Source: Rhizaria sp. SCN 62-66
Taxonomy: Eukaryota > Rhizaria, unplaced
Assembly: GCA_001724265.1 (NCBI GenBank)
Contig: MEDY01000288.1
Span: forward strand, 1 to 53,428
Reading direction: 5' to 3'
DNA length: 53,428 nt
The notes under the pieces were generated by a model, which worked only from the letters and a program-made list of their open reading frames with translations, was not told the origin of the DNA and searched no databases. This document shows positions 9,501 to 19,831 of this stretch, in pieces. Both the position numbers and the translations under genes were made by a program. The stretch's first letter is position 1. Each line of letters starts with the position of its first letter.

Positions 9501-11875
9501 TAGCACTCGCTACTCCTCGCAAGCATCAAGACCATGTAACGTCTGCTCGGTCTATTCGCGGTTTCACCTCAAACGAAAACCACACACACGTTGCAGTCAA
9601 TAATGACATTAACGACGAAGGCGACAGTGGTGGCGACAGGGGCAACGACAACGCTAAAAGCGTCTGTGACGGCGTCAGCGACAGTGTTAGTGCTAGTGCT
9701 GCAGACAGCGCTGGAGACGGAGAAATGGCTGCTGAGGCGCTCTGGCAACAGCGGCTGCGGCTGATGCGCGCAACCCACGAGAAGATAGAGCTGGATCTGC
9801 ACGCGCGGCGCGTGCGCGCGCTCCAACGCGCGCTCCGCGAGCATGTGAACGCGCGCGCTAACGACATCCACAACAGCAGCGCCAACGCCGGCGCCGTAGT
9901 AGCGCGGCGGGGGGGCGCAGCGCTCGTGCGCGCACCCGGCGGTTTCCACGTTATGGGCATGACTGCTCACGGTCACACGGCGGACAGCTACTATGGGCGA
10001 AGCGGGGGGACGCAGGCGCTTGTCGTGCCTGCGGGGCCCGGGCGCGTTGCAGTGCACTCGTCGCTGCTTCAAGCGCATCAGTAGCAGCACGATCGCCAGC
10101 AAGACGGTAATCAGCATCGACGGGACGCATTTAGTGCTGGCTCTGATGCGTTGTTGTCCGAAACAGATGTGTCAGCAGCGCCGCAACCAGCCGCGGCAAT
10201 AGCACCTGCGCCGACCTTCCTTTTGCCCGGCGAGGGCCGCAATGAGCGCGACGCCGACGCTGCGGCCGCGGTTCTGGCGGCCAAAACTACCACGGCAAGC
10301 GCGAGTGCAAGTGTGAGTGTTGTCAACGGAACTGTACTCTCAAGGCCTGCGCAACGACAAGGACGACGGGTGCGGCCGGCGACAGCCGCCGGCGTTGCGG
10401 GCTGTGACAGCAGCAGTAATGTGATTTGCTTTAGTCGCCTCAAGGCGAATGCACACATCTTCACCAACGACTACTACAACAGCACGCCCGAACCTAATAG
10501 CACAAACACCGACGCCAATACCAATGCCGACGTCAAGCATGTTCAGAAGCAACAGCCACGCGCTGAGCGCGGCTTCACCACTGCGGGCGTCAGGCACAGG
10601 CGCAGCAACAACAACGCAAGTGACTGTGACAAGGGGACGTGGGTGGTGTTGCCCCCTGGCAAGCAGGGGGAACGCATTTTGTGGGGCATCAGCAATAGTC
10701 GCAGCAACGTGAGCAATCAAAACACCAGCACTCGCGAGAGCAGCACAACAATGAACCGCACCCACAGTCGCGACAACTTAAACAAGAGCGCGAGTACTGC
10801 TAAGAACAGTGAAGATGTCTCCGGCAGTGATACCAACTCGCTCGCGCATGTTCCTGGTGCTCTTCTTTCTGATCTTGCTCGCACTACGACTGGTAAGTGT
10901 ACGTGCAATGGCGAGTGCAAGTGCAGTACATCGTCTCAAGAGGCACTTAGACCTATTCAGGTCGACAAACTTCTGCGCACGGTCACGTCAACTCTTGTCA
11001 ACGGCGGTCTAACTGCCCCCAGCACTGACATCAATACCGATATTGACACCACACTAATGGCGCTGAAAGAGCGCCTGGCCCTCGCGTTCCCCAATGCGAC
11101 AACTACACAGCTCCTCCAGCAGACGCGACAACAACTGCAAATAAAGGCTGAACGCGAACACAGTGTCAGTGCTGTTGCGCTGCCAGTTGCAGCAGCGACA
11201 TCAATGTCAATCAATGCGCCAGTAATTGAGCCTGTGACACAAAGTGTTGCCGATGCGGTACCCTCCACAGCTGTTGTTACAGAAACGACTGCGAATATGG
11301 ACGCAAGTGCAAGTGTTGTAAACAGCGCAAGTACTGCTGATAGACGGCTGAGCTTTGAAGTGAAACCTCTTGATCTGGCCGGCATCCAACAAGACGGAAC
11401 AAGAACACGTGTTAATGATTTTGCTGCAACGGCAAACACCTCCGTTAGCACGAATCAGAGTCAGAATAAGAGTCTAATTCAAAGTCAGCAGCACACTCAG
11501 CAGCCGCTGTCTCTATTGGTGCACAGGCGCGGCGCCGCGGCTTTCGTGCGCGCCCGGCAGGGCGAGCGCGAGGGCGGTGGCCGTGGAGATGATGACGATG
11601 GCGACGAGGATGACGACGGCAATGTTGGTGACGACAGCGGCGATGAACGTGACGACATTCACAACAATAGCAACGTTACATTGATGACTACTGCGGCGAC
11701 GAAAGCAAAGGAAACGTCACCTCTGAAGCGCCCACTTGCTGGTCGTGTAGAGATTGACTTAGCAAAGCTACTGCCGGCCGAGGGCGATGAAGACGGCGCC
11801 TTCAGTGCAGTGCGCGCGATGCCGCTGCTGCAGGAGCTTCGGAACCAGCTTCGCAACGGGCGCGAAGGGCAGTGA
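6590..11875 (+). CDS. Giant low-complexity protein frame with two in-frame TAG codons
   Basis: From ATG 6590 (MHRQRVVDVPPPSD) one frame runs 1762 codons to TGA 11873-11875. It is interrupted only by TAG at codon 379 (7724-7726) and TAG at codon 1165 (10082-10084), with no frameshift, TAA or TGA. The 22 codons after the second TAG are open in the same frame, linking it to the downstream part. Visible parts are an Ala-rich helix region (about 40-70), an Ala run (about 219-244), a predicted charged coiled coil around 1050-1087 with LRLMRATHEKIELDLHARRV, a small Cys cluster CTCNGECKC near 1437, an Asp-rich tract near 1666-1688, and an ordered-looking C-terminus with GRVEIDLAKLLPAEGDEDG. I recognise no family. 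Options are UAG decoding (Gln is plausible), programmed readthrough giving 378-, 1164- and 1761-residue products, or a young pseudogene with two CAG-to-TAG changes. If TAG is a normal stop, only 6590-7726 is certainly translated. Confidence 0.6.
7724..7726 (+). other. In-frame TAG, first
   Basis: The context is AAC AGC TAG CAG TTG CAG, inside a Gln-rich stretch (QLQAQLLQWPSQSQ follows). The codons after the stop, CAG TTG, are one base from the known CAR-YYA readthrough context. Confidence 0.75.
10082..10084 (+). other. In-frame TAG, second
   Basis: The context is CAT CAG TAG CAG CAC, with LLQAHQ before and QHDRQQDGNQ after. It is again flanked by Gln codons. The downstream codons do not match the CAR-YYA context. 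Confidence 0.75.
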
Positions 11876-12307
11876 GAACTGTGTATATAACGAATGATCA
11901 ACATTACAAAAGGATATATAATAACTAATTTTACATATTTTAAATACAAAATAACTAGTTTTAACTGGAAAATACTAATAATAACCATAAACAAGTGAGA
12001 TATACGATGAATATCATGATCACCACAAACGCGTTTTTCCGTGTTGCGCCGATTTGCGACCTTCCAGGACGTCCAAAACCCGTTGCGAGATCTCGACTCC
12101 TGCTTCAAACCTTCAACAGATCGTGTTTTAAACGTCGGACCTTGAAATCGCACTACTTTAAATATATTTTCATAAATCGCTAGCTTCACTGTCTTTGTCT
12201 GAGCTGCTCCAGGCACATTCCCCTTACCAGTGCTATCCTCACCTCAAACCTCACTCCACCGTTCTCCGTCACTCCCGATCTCCCGCACAACAGTCCGCCG
12301 TTTTAAG
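11876..12307. other. Intergenic, AT-rich; upstream region of NEMF
   Basis: It holds the 3' flank of the TAG-containing gene and the 5' leader of NEMF. The NEMF frame is open from an ATG at 12230, but family similarity begins only after 12308. Nothing else is seen. Confidence 0.5.
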
Positions 12308-13489
12308 ATGGCGTCTTCCGCCGTGAAGCGGATGTCCCCGTACGACATCTGCGCCATGGTGAAGGAAATTGAGGCCTCCGCGCTGGGTCTCAAGGTGAAC
12401 AACCTCTACAGTCTCTCCAAGCGCTCATGCCTAATTAAGTTCATCGGCTCCCGCTCCCGCAGCTTCCTCGTCGTCTCGACTCAAAACGTCCACATCACGT
12501 CCTTCGAGTGTCAGCCCGACCCCACGCCCAACGCCTTCGCGCTCAAGCTGCGCAAGCACCTAAAGAACTTCCGTCTCACTGCGGTGCAGCAGCTCGGCTT
12601 CGACCGCGTGATCGACATGACCTTCGGCTACGGCGCCGGCGCGTATCACCTCATCGCCGAGCTCTACGGCACCGGCAACATTGTGCTCACCGACGCCGCG
12701 TACAACATTATCGCGCTGCTGCACCACCACTCCTACTCCGCGCCGCTCACCGGCGGCGCCCCCACCAACGCCAGCGGCTCCGACCCCTTCTCGCCCAACC
12801 CCGACGCCGACGCCGCCGCCTCGGCCGCGGGCGGCGCTGGCAGCGACGCGTCGCTGTTCACGTCCGTGGGCCGCTACGTGGCGCCCGTGGCGGCGACGTA
12901 CCCCGTTGGCTCCTTCGCGTCGCTGCCGCCGCGCGTGTCGCGCGCGACCGTGATGTCGCTGCTGCGCGCCAAGGCTGAGGCGCACTTCCAACTCCAGCAG
13001 AAGCGCGAGGCCGAGCGCCTCGCCGCTGAGGCCGCCGACGCCGCCGCCGGCGGCGCCCCCGCCAAGTCGGGCTTGGCCGCTGGCGCGACTGTGGGCGGCG
13101 GCAAGATGGGCAAGGCAGGCGGCAAGGGCGTGGCGGCGGCGTTCGGGCGCAAGGCGGGCACGCGCCGCGGCGGCGCTAAGAGCAAGAGCCGGCGCGAGGG
13201 CGCGGGCGACGCGCCCAGCGTGCGGCAATGTCTGTCTGAGTCCGTCTGGGGGCCGCACGCCGCGGCGCACGCGCTAGCCGTTGGCGGCGGCGGCGACGAC
13301 GACGGCGACTGCGGCATCGACGAGCTGCTCGAGGCCGCCGAGGAGGGCGATTACAGCGCCGTGGACCGCATTGTCAAGGGACTCCGGGCCTCGCTTGCGA
13401 CTGTGCTCATTATCAAAGGCCTCTCGACCGCAAACATCAACGCCAACAACAAGGACGATGACGCCGAGGACGCCACCGACACAGCCGAC

Positions 13490-13551
<62 letters not shown>

Positions 13552-16500
13552 CCACGCCCCCGGCTGGCTGCTCTCCAGCGTCGTCCCAGACCCCTTTACC
13601 TCCGCCACCACCGGTGCCACTGCGACTACGACTGCTCCTGCGCAGACCGCGGACGCCAGCGCCCCGGCCCCCGGGTCCGGCCTGCCCCCCGCGCCGGGCG
13701 CGGGCTTCGACGTGCAGTGCCGCGACCTGGCCTGCTTCCCCTTCGCGCACCTGGGCATCCCGGCGCGCGCCGCGCTCGAGTCCGCCGCGGCCGTGTTTGC
13801 CGCCGCCGCGCCCGCGCCCGCCGCGGCCGACGCGCTTGCCTGCGCCGTCGCCGACGTCCTCCTCGGGCAGCCTATCCCGGGCTCCAGCAACGCCGCTGCT
13901 GCTGAGGGCGCAGCGGAAATGGACGAGGAGGAGGCCGAGGCCGAGGCCGCGTACGGCGCCGCCGCCTACGACACCGCCCCCGTCACCGCCGCTCTCGAGG
14001 CCGCACTCTCCGGCCCCGGCTCTAGCGCGGGCGCGAGCGCGAGTGCGAGTGCCGGCGCTAGCGAGCACCTGACCGCGCTGTTGTCGCTGGCGATGCTGCC
14101 CGCGACGGCAGAGCTGGCGGCTCACTACGCCGCCGCCGCCGCCCGGGCCGCCGCGCGCGACGAGACCGCGCTGGCGTGGCGTCCTACGGCGACCTTCACG
14201 CAGGCCTGCGACACGTACTACGCCTCCAAGGACGCCCTCCGCGAGCGCGCGCGCGCGAGCAAGGCCAAGGAGGCGGTGCGCGCCAAGGTCGACCGCGTCA
14301 AAGCCGACTTCAACAAGCTCGCCAACACGCTGCAGGACTCGGCCGCGGCGGCGCGGCTGCGCGCCGAGCTGCTGACGGCCTGCGCCGAGCCCGCGACGCA
14401 GGCCGTGCGCGCTGTCAGCGACTTGCTGGCGCGGAAGCGGCCGTGGGACGCGATCGAGCAGGTGCTCCAGCAGGAGCGCGAGCGGCTTAACCCCATCGCG
14501 ATGATCGTCTCGCGTGTCGACTTCGTCAAGAAGGAGGTTGACCTCAAGCTGAGCTGGCAGCTCGCCCACGTGCGCCGCGACATCGAGCGCGAACTCGTGG
14601 TGCGGCAGCAGCGCAAGGCCGCGGCAGAGGCGGAAGAGCGGCGCCGGCAGGAGAGCTTTGCGCCCCTCGCTGCGGGCGGGCTGCTCGGCGACGACAGCGA
14701 CGACGGCGGCGACGGCGACGGCGACGATGGCAATAGCGGCGGGGAGAAGCGGTTCAACAGCAAGCTTCACAAGCAGCAGCAGGAGGAGGACGAGCAGGAG
14801 GAGGCCGACCGTGACATCGCTGCTGCAGAGGCCGCTGAGGCCGCCAAGGCCGCTGAGAAGGCAAACAACAGCGACGCCGACGATGATGACGACGACGAGG
14901 ATGTTGCCGAGGACGACGTCGACTCATCGTCCCACAACCACGCCGACGATGACAACGAGGACAACGAAGAGGAAGAGGAGGAGGAGGAGCAGCACGAGAC
15001 CGCCGCTGAACGCGCGGCCACCGACGCCCGCGCGCGCGCCGCAGCGGCCAAGGCGCAGAAGGAGCTGGAGCGTCAGCCCGGCCAGGTCGGCCACCCCGTG
15101 ACGGTCACCGTTCCGATGAACCAGTCGGTCATGCGCACGGTCGCGGACCTGTACGAGCTCGCGGCGCGCACCCGCAGTAAGCTCGAGACCACGGTCGCGC
15201 AGTCGGCGCGCGTAGTGGCGTCGGTCGAGAGCGAGAGCGCGCGCGACCTGGCCAAGATCCGCGAGGCCGTGCTCAAGGTCCGCCGGAAGCCGCTCTGGTT
15301 CGAGAAGTTTGCTTGGTTCATCACCAGCGAAGGGTACGTGCCTTTATCGCTACTTTTATATCTCCGCAAACTGACATGATTTATCTTGAACTCTTCATAT
15401 TTCAAACTGTATAATTAAAAATATTTCCACTTTTTATCACTGTTGACTTAAGCTAATATACCCCCCATTCTTTTGTATCTTTTCCTTGCTCTTTTGCCCC
15501 GCAGCTACCTCGTCGTGGCCGGCTGCGACGCGACGCAGAACGACGTGCTGGTGAAGAAGTACATGGGCCGCCATGACATCTACCTGCACGCCGACGTGCA
15601 CGGCGCCGCCTCAGTCATCATCAAGAACGACCCGGTCGCCACCGCCCCCGCCGACGGCGACAATGCCGCCGCCGCGGCCGAGGGCGGCAGCGGCGAAGAC
15701 GGCGGCGACGGCGGCTTCCGCATGGTGCCGCAGATGTCGTTGGAGCAGGCCGCGTGCTTCGCCGTGGCGCGCTCGGTGGCCTGGACCAACAACTCGCACA
15801 ACGAGAAGGTCTACTGGGTCCGCGCCCACCAGGTACGTTTGTTGCGTCTCGCAAAACACACAACAATTGGAGATATATACGCTTTCATGCTGGAACAAAG
15901 GTTTTGTATCTTGACTTCTGACTCCATTATCTAACGCTTTTATTTCTATTTTTCAATGATTTATTTTTTTCTGTGATACATCCACAGGTCTCGAAAATCC
16001 CTCCCACGGGTATGTACCTCGAGCACGGCTCCTTCATGATCCGCGGCCTCAAGACGTACATCAACCCTGGCCCGCTCATCATGGGCGTGGGGCTGCTGTT
16101 CAAGCTCGAGGGCGAGGAGGCCCTGCGCCGCCACGCCGGCGACCGCCGCGTCCGCGCCTCCGCCTCCGCCGTCACCACAGACGCTGCGGATGCCGCTGCG
16201 ACGGGTGACGTGTCCCGCGGCCGCGCGCTGATGGCCGAGGCGATGAACCAGCAGCAGCTACGCCTGCATGGCGTTGCTGCGCAGACCGAGACCGATGCCG
16301 AGACGGCTGCGGCCAAGGGCGCCGCGCGCGCTGCACGCAAAGCCGCCACCGCCGCCGCCAGTGCGCCTGCGACCGATGTAGCTAAGGCCGAGGCTCAGGG
16401 CGATGACGACGACAACTTCGCGAGCGCGCTGCTCGGCATGCTTGTTGGCGGCGCCGGCGCTGAGGCTGAGGCTGAGGTTGAGGCTGATAAGGACAGCGGC

Positions 16501-18116
16501 GACGACGACGATGAGGAGGAGGAGGAGGAGGAGGAGGAGGAGGAGACTACTGCTTCCAAGCCCGCCCCCGAGAGCGACAATGACGACGACGAGGAAGAGG
16601 AGGAGGATGAGGCCGACGGCGGCAGCAGCCAGGTGACCGTGAGCAGCACCGCCCCTGCAGCCAGCGCTGGCGGCGGCGTGTCCGCCTACGAGCGGCGCGA
16701 GATGAAGAAGCGCGGCCTGACTTTGGAGCAAGTCCGCGCCGCCAAGGCCGAGAAGGACGCCGCTGCCGCCGCTGCTGCTGCGGCCGCCGGCCGTCCTGAG
16801 AGCGGGGACGATGCCGTTCACTCTAAGACTTCAGCTAAGACTCAGAAGCAGCAGCAGCAGCAGCCGAACCAGCAACAGCAGCCTGGTAAGGCCGGCAGCG
16901 GAAAGGCCCTGAGCAAGACTCAGAAGGCGCGTCTGGCCAAGTATGAGCTGCAGGACGAGGAGGACAAGATGTTGATGGCGGCCAAGTACGGCTTCCAACA
17001 GAAGAAGGCCGCCAAGGCCGACGACGACGCTGACAGCGACGACGACGACGGCAACGCGGGCAAGAAGGGCGGCAAGGGGGCCAAGGGCGGAAAGGCCGGC
17101 AAGGGCGCCAAGGATGGCAAGGGCGGTGCCGCGAACGCCAAGGGCGGCCAACCCAAGCCCCAGCAGCAGCAGCAGCAGCAGGGCCAGAAGGGATCTCAGC
17201 AGGGTCAGGGCGACTGGAAGCAGAAGCAGCAGCAACAGCAGCAGCAGAAGCAGAAGGGCGGCGACAGCGCTGGCGCCGCCGGCGCGGGCGCTGCTGGCGA
17301 CGAGGACGACGACAACACAGCCGAGGTCGTCGCGCTCACTGCAGGCACCACCTCCACGGTACGCAAAACAACAAACTCTTTTCAACTGCGTATCTAACGA
17401 CTTTAACACTTGTATCCATAAGCTAAACTTGCACAGCAGTTTTATTTATTGATTTTTATGTACATCTTTATTTTTATGTCACTAAGCTCACATATCACGC
17501 TTCATATCTTATTTTTCTTCTTTCGATGTTTGTTGTCGTTTTCACTCAGCTCGCCGCGCTGACCCCGCGCCCGATCCCCGGCCTGGACTCGATCTCCAGC
17601 GCGATCCCCATGGTTGCGCCCTTCTCCGCGCTGTCCGACTTTGCCTACCGCGTCAAGCTGCTCCCGGGCGGCGGCAAGAAGGGCGCCGTCGTCCGCGACT
17701 GCATACAGCTCTTCAAGGCCGCAGTACACGCCGCCGCGGGCACACGCGACGCCGCCACCGCGGGCGCAGGCAAGAAGGCCAAGGCGCGCGCCGCGGCCGC
17801 TGCTGCGGCGGCGCTGGGCGGCACCAAGGGCAAGGGCCGCTACGCCACCGGCGCTGGTGCTGGCGCTGGCGACGGTGACGCGAACGATGACTCCGAGGAC
17901 GACCAGAACGAGGAGAACGAGGAGGAGGCGGTGAGCCCCGAGGCCGTGGCGCAGGGCTTTGTGCGCCAGAGCGAGCTGCTGCAGCAGATGAACGAGAACG
18001 AGTTCATCGCGGCGCTGCTGCCCAACTGCAAGGTCATGGCGCCCGGCATCGCGGCCATGCATAGCAAGGTCAAGAAGGACAAGAAGAAGCAGGCGCAGCA
18101 GCAGGCCAAGAAGTAA
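12308..18116 (+). CDS. NEMF: NEMF/Rqc2 family ribosome quality-control factor (4 exons, 1763 aa)
   Basis: The family binds 60S subunits carrying stalled peptidyl-tRNA, recruits the Listerin/Ltn1 ligase and elongates nascent chains with C-terminal Ala(/Thr) tails in the cytosol. Exons are 12308-15333, 15505-15832, 15988-17358 and 17550-18116 (TAA); all join in frame across introns of 171, 155 and 191 bases. The NFACT-N domain starts SPYDICAMVKEIEASALGLK. The Asp-Arg pair needed for tail synthesis in yeast is present as FDRVIDM (residues 99-100). A coiled-coil region (about 640-790) follows. The NFACT-R domain spans exons 1-3: WFEKFAWFITSEG, then HDIYLHADVHGA, then GSFMIRGLKTYINPGPL. The C-terminal domain has PVAPFSALSDF-like residues (MVAPFSALSDFAYRVKLLPG). 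ATG 12308 is preferred over 12230 because similarity starts there. It exceeds the usual length of about 1000-1100 residues through Ala-, Asp/Glu- and Gln/Lys-rich insertions. Confidence 0.95.
13491..13550 (+). repeat. Pure (CTG)20 trinucleotide tract coding poly-Ala in NEMF
   Basis: Sixty bases are an uninterrupted CTG/GCT repeat read as about 20 Ala codons inside NEMF exon 1. Other Ala runs in this window mostly mix codons, so this tract looks young and likely length-variable. Confidence 0.9.
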
Positions 18117-18197
18117 GCCGCTGTGCTGCTGCTAAAAATAATATCACACACCTCTACTGTAGACAAAAATGATGTATGCTCTGTAAGACTAGTTTTA

Positions 18198-18203
18198 AAT
18201 AAA
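18198..18203 (+). other. Putative NEMF polyadenylation signal
   Basis: AATAAA lies about 80 bases after the NEMF stop. The convergent SDR gene ends at 18375, so the two 3' untranslated regions may overlap. Confidence 0.45.
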
Positions 18204-18374
18204 AAATGTAATTTGATTCTTATCAAAAGTGGATGTTTGTATTGCTTCATGTCACGCTCTCCAAAGGCAGCAGCTGTTAACAGACGAGCCTGAAGTACGT
18301 GCAGATTATAGAATAAACTGTTCAAATAACTGTTCCCTGCGCAAGCTTACGCTTTATATGACGAAGAACGCGCC

Positions 18375-19635
18375 TTACATAGCGGCCATGCGGATAGAAC
18401 CGTCGAGGCGCGAGACGGTGCCGTTGAGGTAGCCGTTGGTGACAGTGTGCAGCGCGGCGTCGGCGAACTCCTCGGGGTCGCCCAGGCGGCGCGGGAACGG
18501 AACCTGGCCGCTGTTGCCAAAGTTCACAGGTGAGATCAGCACAGCAATGATCAGAACGAGAATGTGAGAGAGTGAGATTGTGTGAGATGTATCAATGTTG
18601 CGTTTGTGTGAGGTCAAGTAAAATAAAGATATGGCAGAGGTATGGTACGAACCTGAGCGACTCCTGCGCCTTCTTGGGCAGCGTCTGCATCATGGGCGTA
18701 AGGAAGAGCCCGGGCGCAATGGTGTTGACGCGGACGGCGAACATGGCCAGCTCGCGCGCCAGCGGCAGCGTCATGGCGGCGACGGCGCCCTTGGCGGCCG
18801 AGTACGCGGCCTGGCCCACCTGGCCCTCAAAGGCGGCCACGGAGGCCACGTTGAGAATCACGCCGCGCTCGCCATCGTAGAGCTCCTGGGGACAAGTGTA
18901 AGTCAAACGCAATCGCAACGAGTAACAGATAGAGTGAGTCAAACTGTGATAATGATGTCTATGAGACAGTTGACAGTTACAACCGTCAATCAACTTGACG
19001 CAAAAACATGAATGCTGCCCAAATGTACAAACGCGCATACCTGCTTAGCCATGATGGGGAGCGCAAGGCGGACGAGGTTGAAGGTACCGTGGAGGTTAAC
19101 CTTGATGACCTTGTCGAAGTGCTCCAGCGAGTGCACGGCGCCGGTGCGGGACAGCACGCGGCACGGGGCTGAAATGCCGGCGCTGTTCACGACAACGTGA
19201 ATCTCGCCGAATTTGGCCACGGTCGCAGCCAAAGCCTTAGAAACGGACTCTGAACACACAAAAGGCAAGAAAACGCAATCGAGACGGCAGGTTTGTTGAG
19301 ACGTGACAACTCAGTACAGATACAGGTGTTAAAAAATGCATAACAGCGGATGCAGAGTATTAAATTTCGGCATTGGGTGTAAACTGCATACTATTTCGAG
19401 TAAGTCTATTATGCTTGTCGCGAGGAGTGAATCTATGTCACGTACCCTCGTTGGTAACATCGACCTGCTGGAACAAGATCTTGGAAGGGTTGGTCGCAGC
19501 AAACTCCTTGCCAGCCTCGGCGGAGACATCAAAGATAGCAACATTGCCGCCCTCCTTAAGAAACTTGTCGGCAAACGCACGGCCCAAACCGCTTGCGCCG
19601 CCCGTAATCACAGCAGTACGACCAGGAACCTTCAT
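18375..19635 (-). CDS. HSD17B10: HSD17B10-like short-chain dehydrogenase (3-hydroxyacyl-CoA dehydrogenase type 2; 4 exons, 255 aa)
   Basis: Predicted NAD-dependent oxidation of 3-hydroxyacyl-CoA (fatty acid and branched-chain amino acid breakdown), a mitochondrial role in relatives. Exons are 19635-19446, 19249-19041, 18885-18653 and 18510-18375 (TAA); all three junctions preserve the frame. The N-terminal cofactor loop is TGGASGLG (residues 11-18), NSAG is at 85-88, and the catalytic Ser148, Tyr161 and Lys165 lie in [21 protein letters not shown], spaced as in the human enzyme. [11 protein letters not shown] and the C-terminal [15 protein letters not shown] and [13 protein letters not shown] are also family-typical. 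The length matches the usual 255-261 residues with no low-complexity insertion, unusual for this window. An upstream in-frame ATG at 19659 would add 8 residues; 19635 best fits the family. The human protein is also an RNase P subunit, which cannot be inferred here. Confidence 0.95.
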
Positions 19636-19831
19636 GGCAACGCTAAGCTGAGAGTTCAAAAGGGAGAGAAGAAGGGGGAGTCGCGCAAGAGGTCGTAGAG
19701 AGATATAAAACAGCTTGGAAATGAATAAATAAGGATTATTGTATATTGTATATTTTTAATACTATATAACCTAAGTAAAGTCTGTTGCACGATCAGTTAA
19801 TCAATTTAAATGCCGAAAAGTAAACCCCGAC

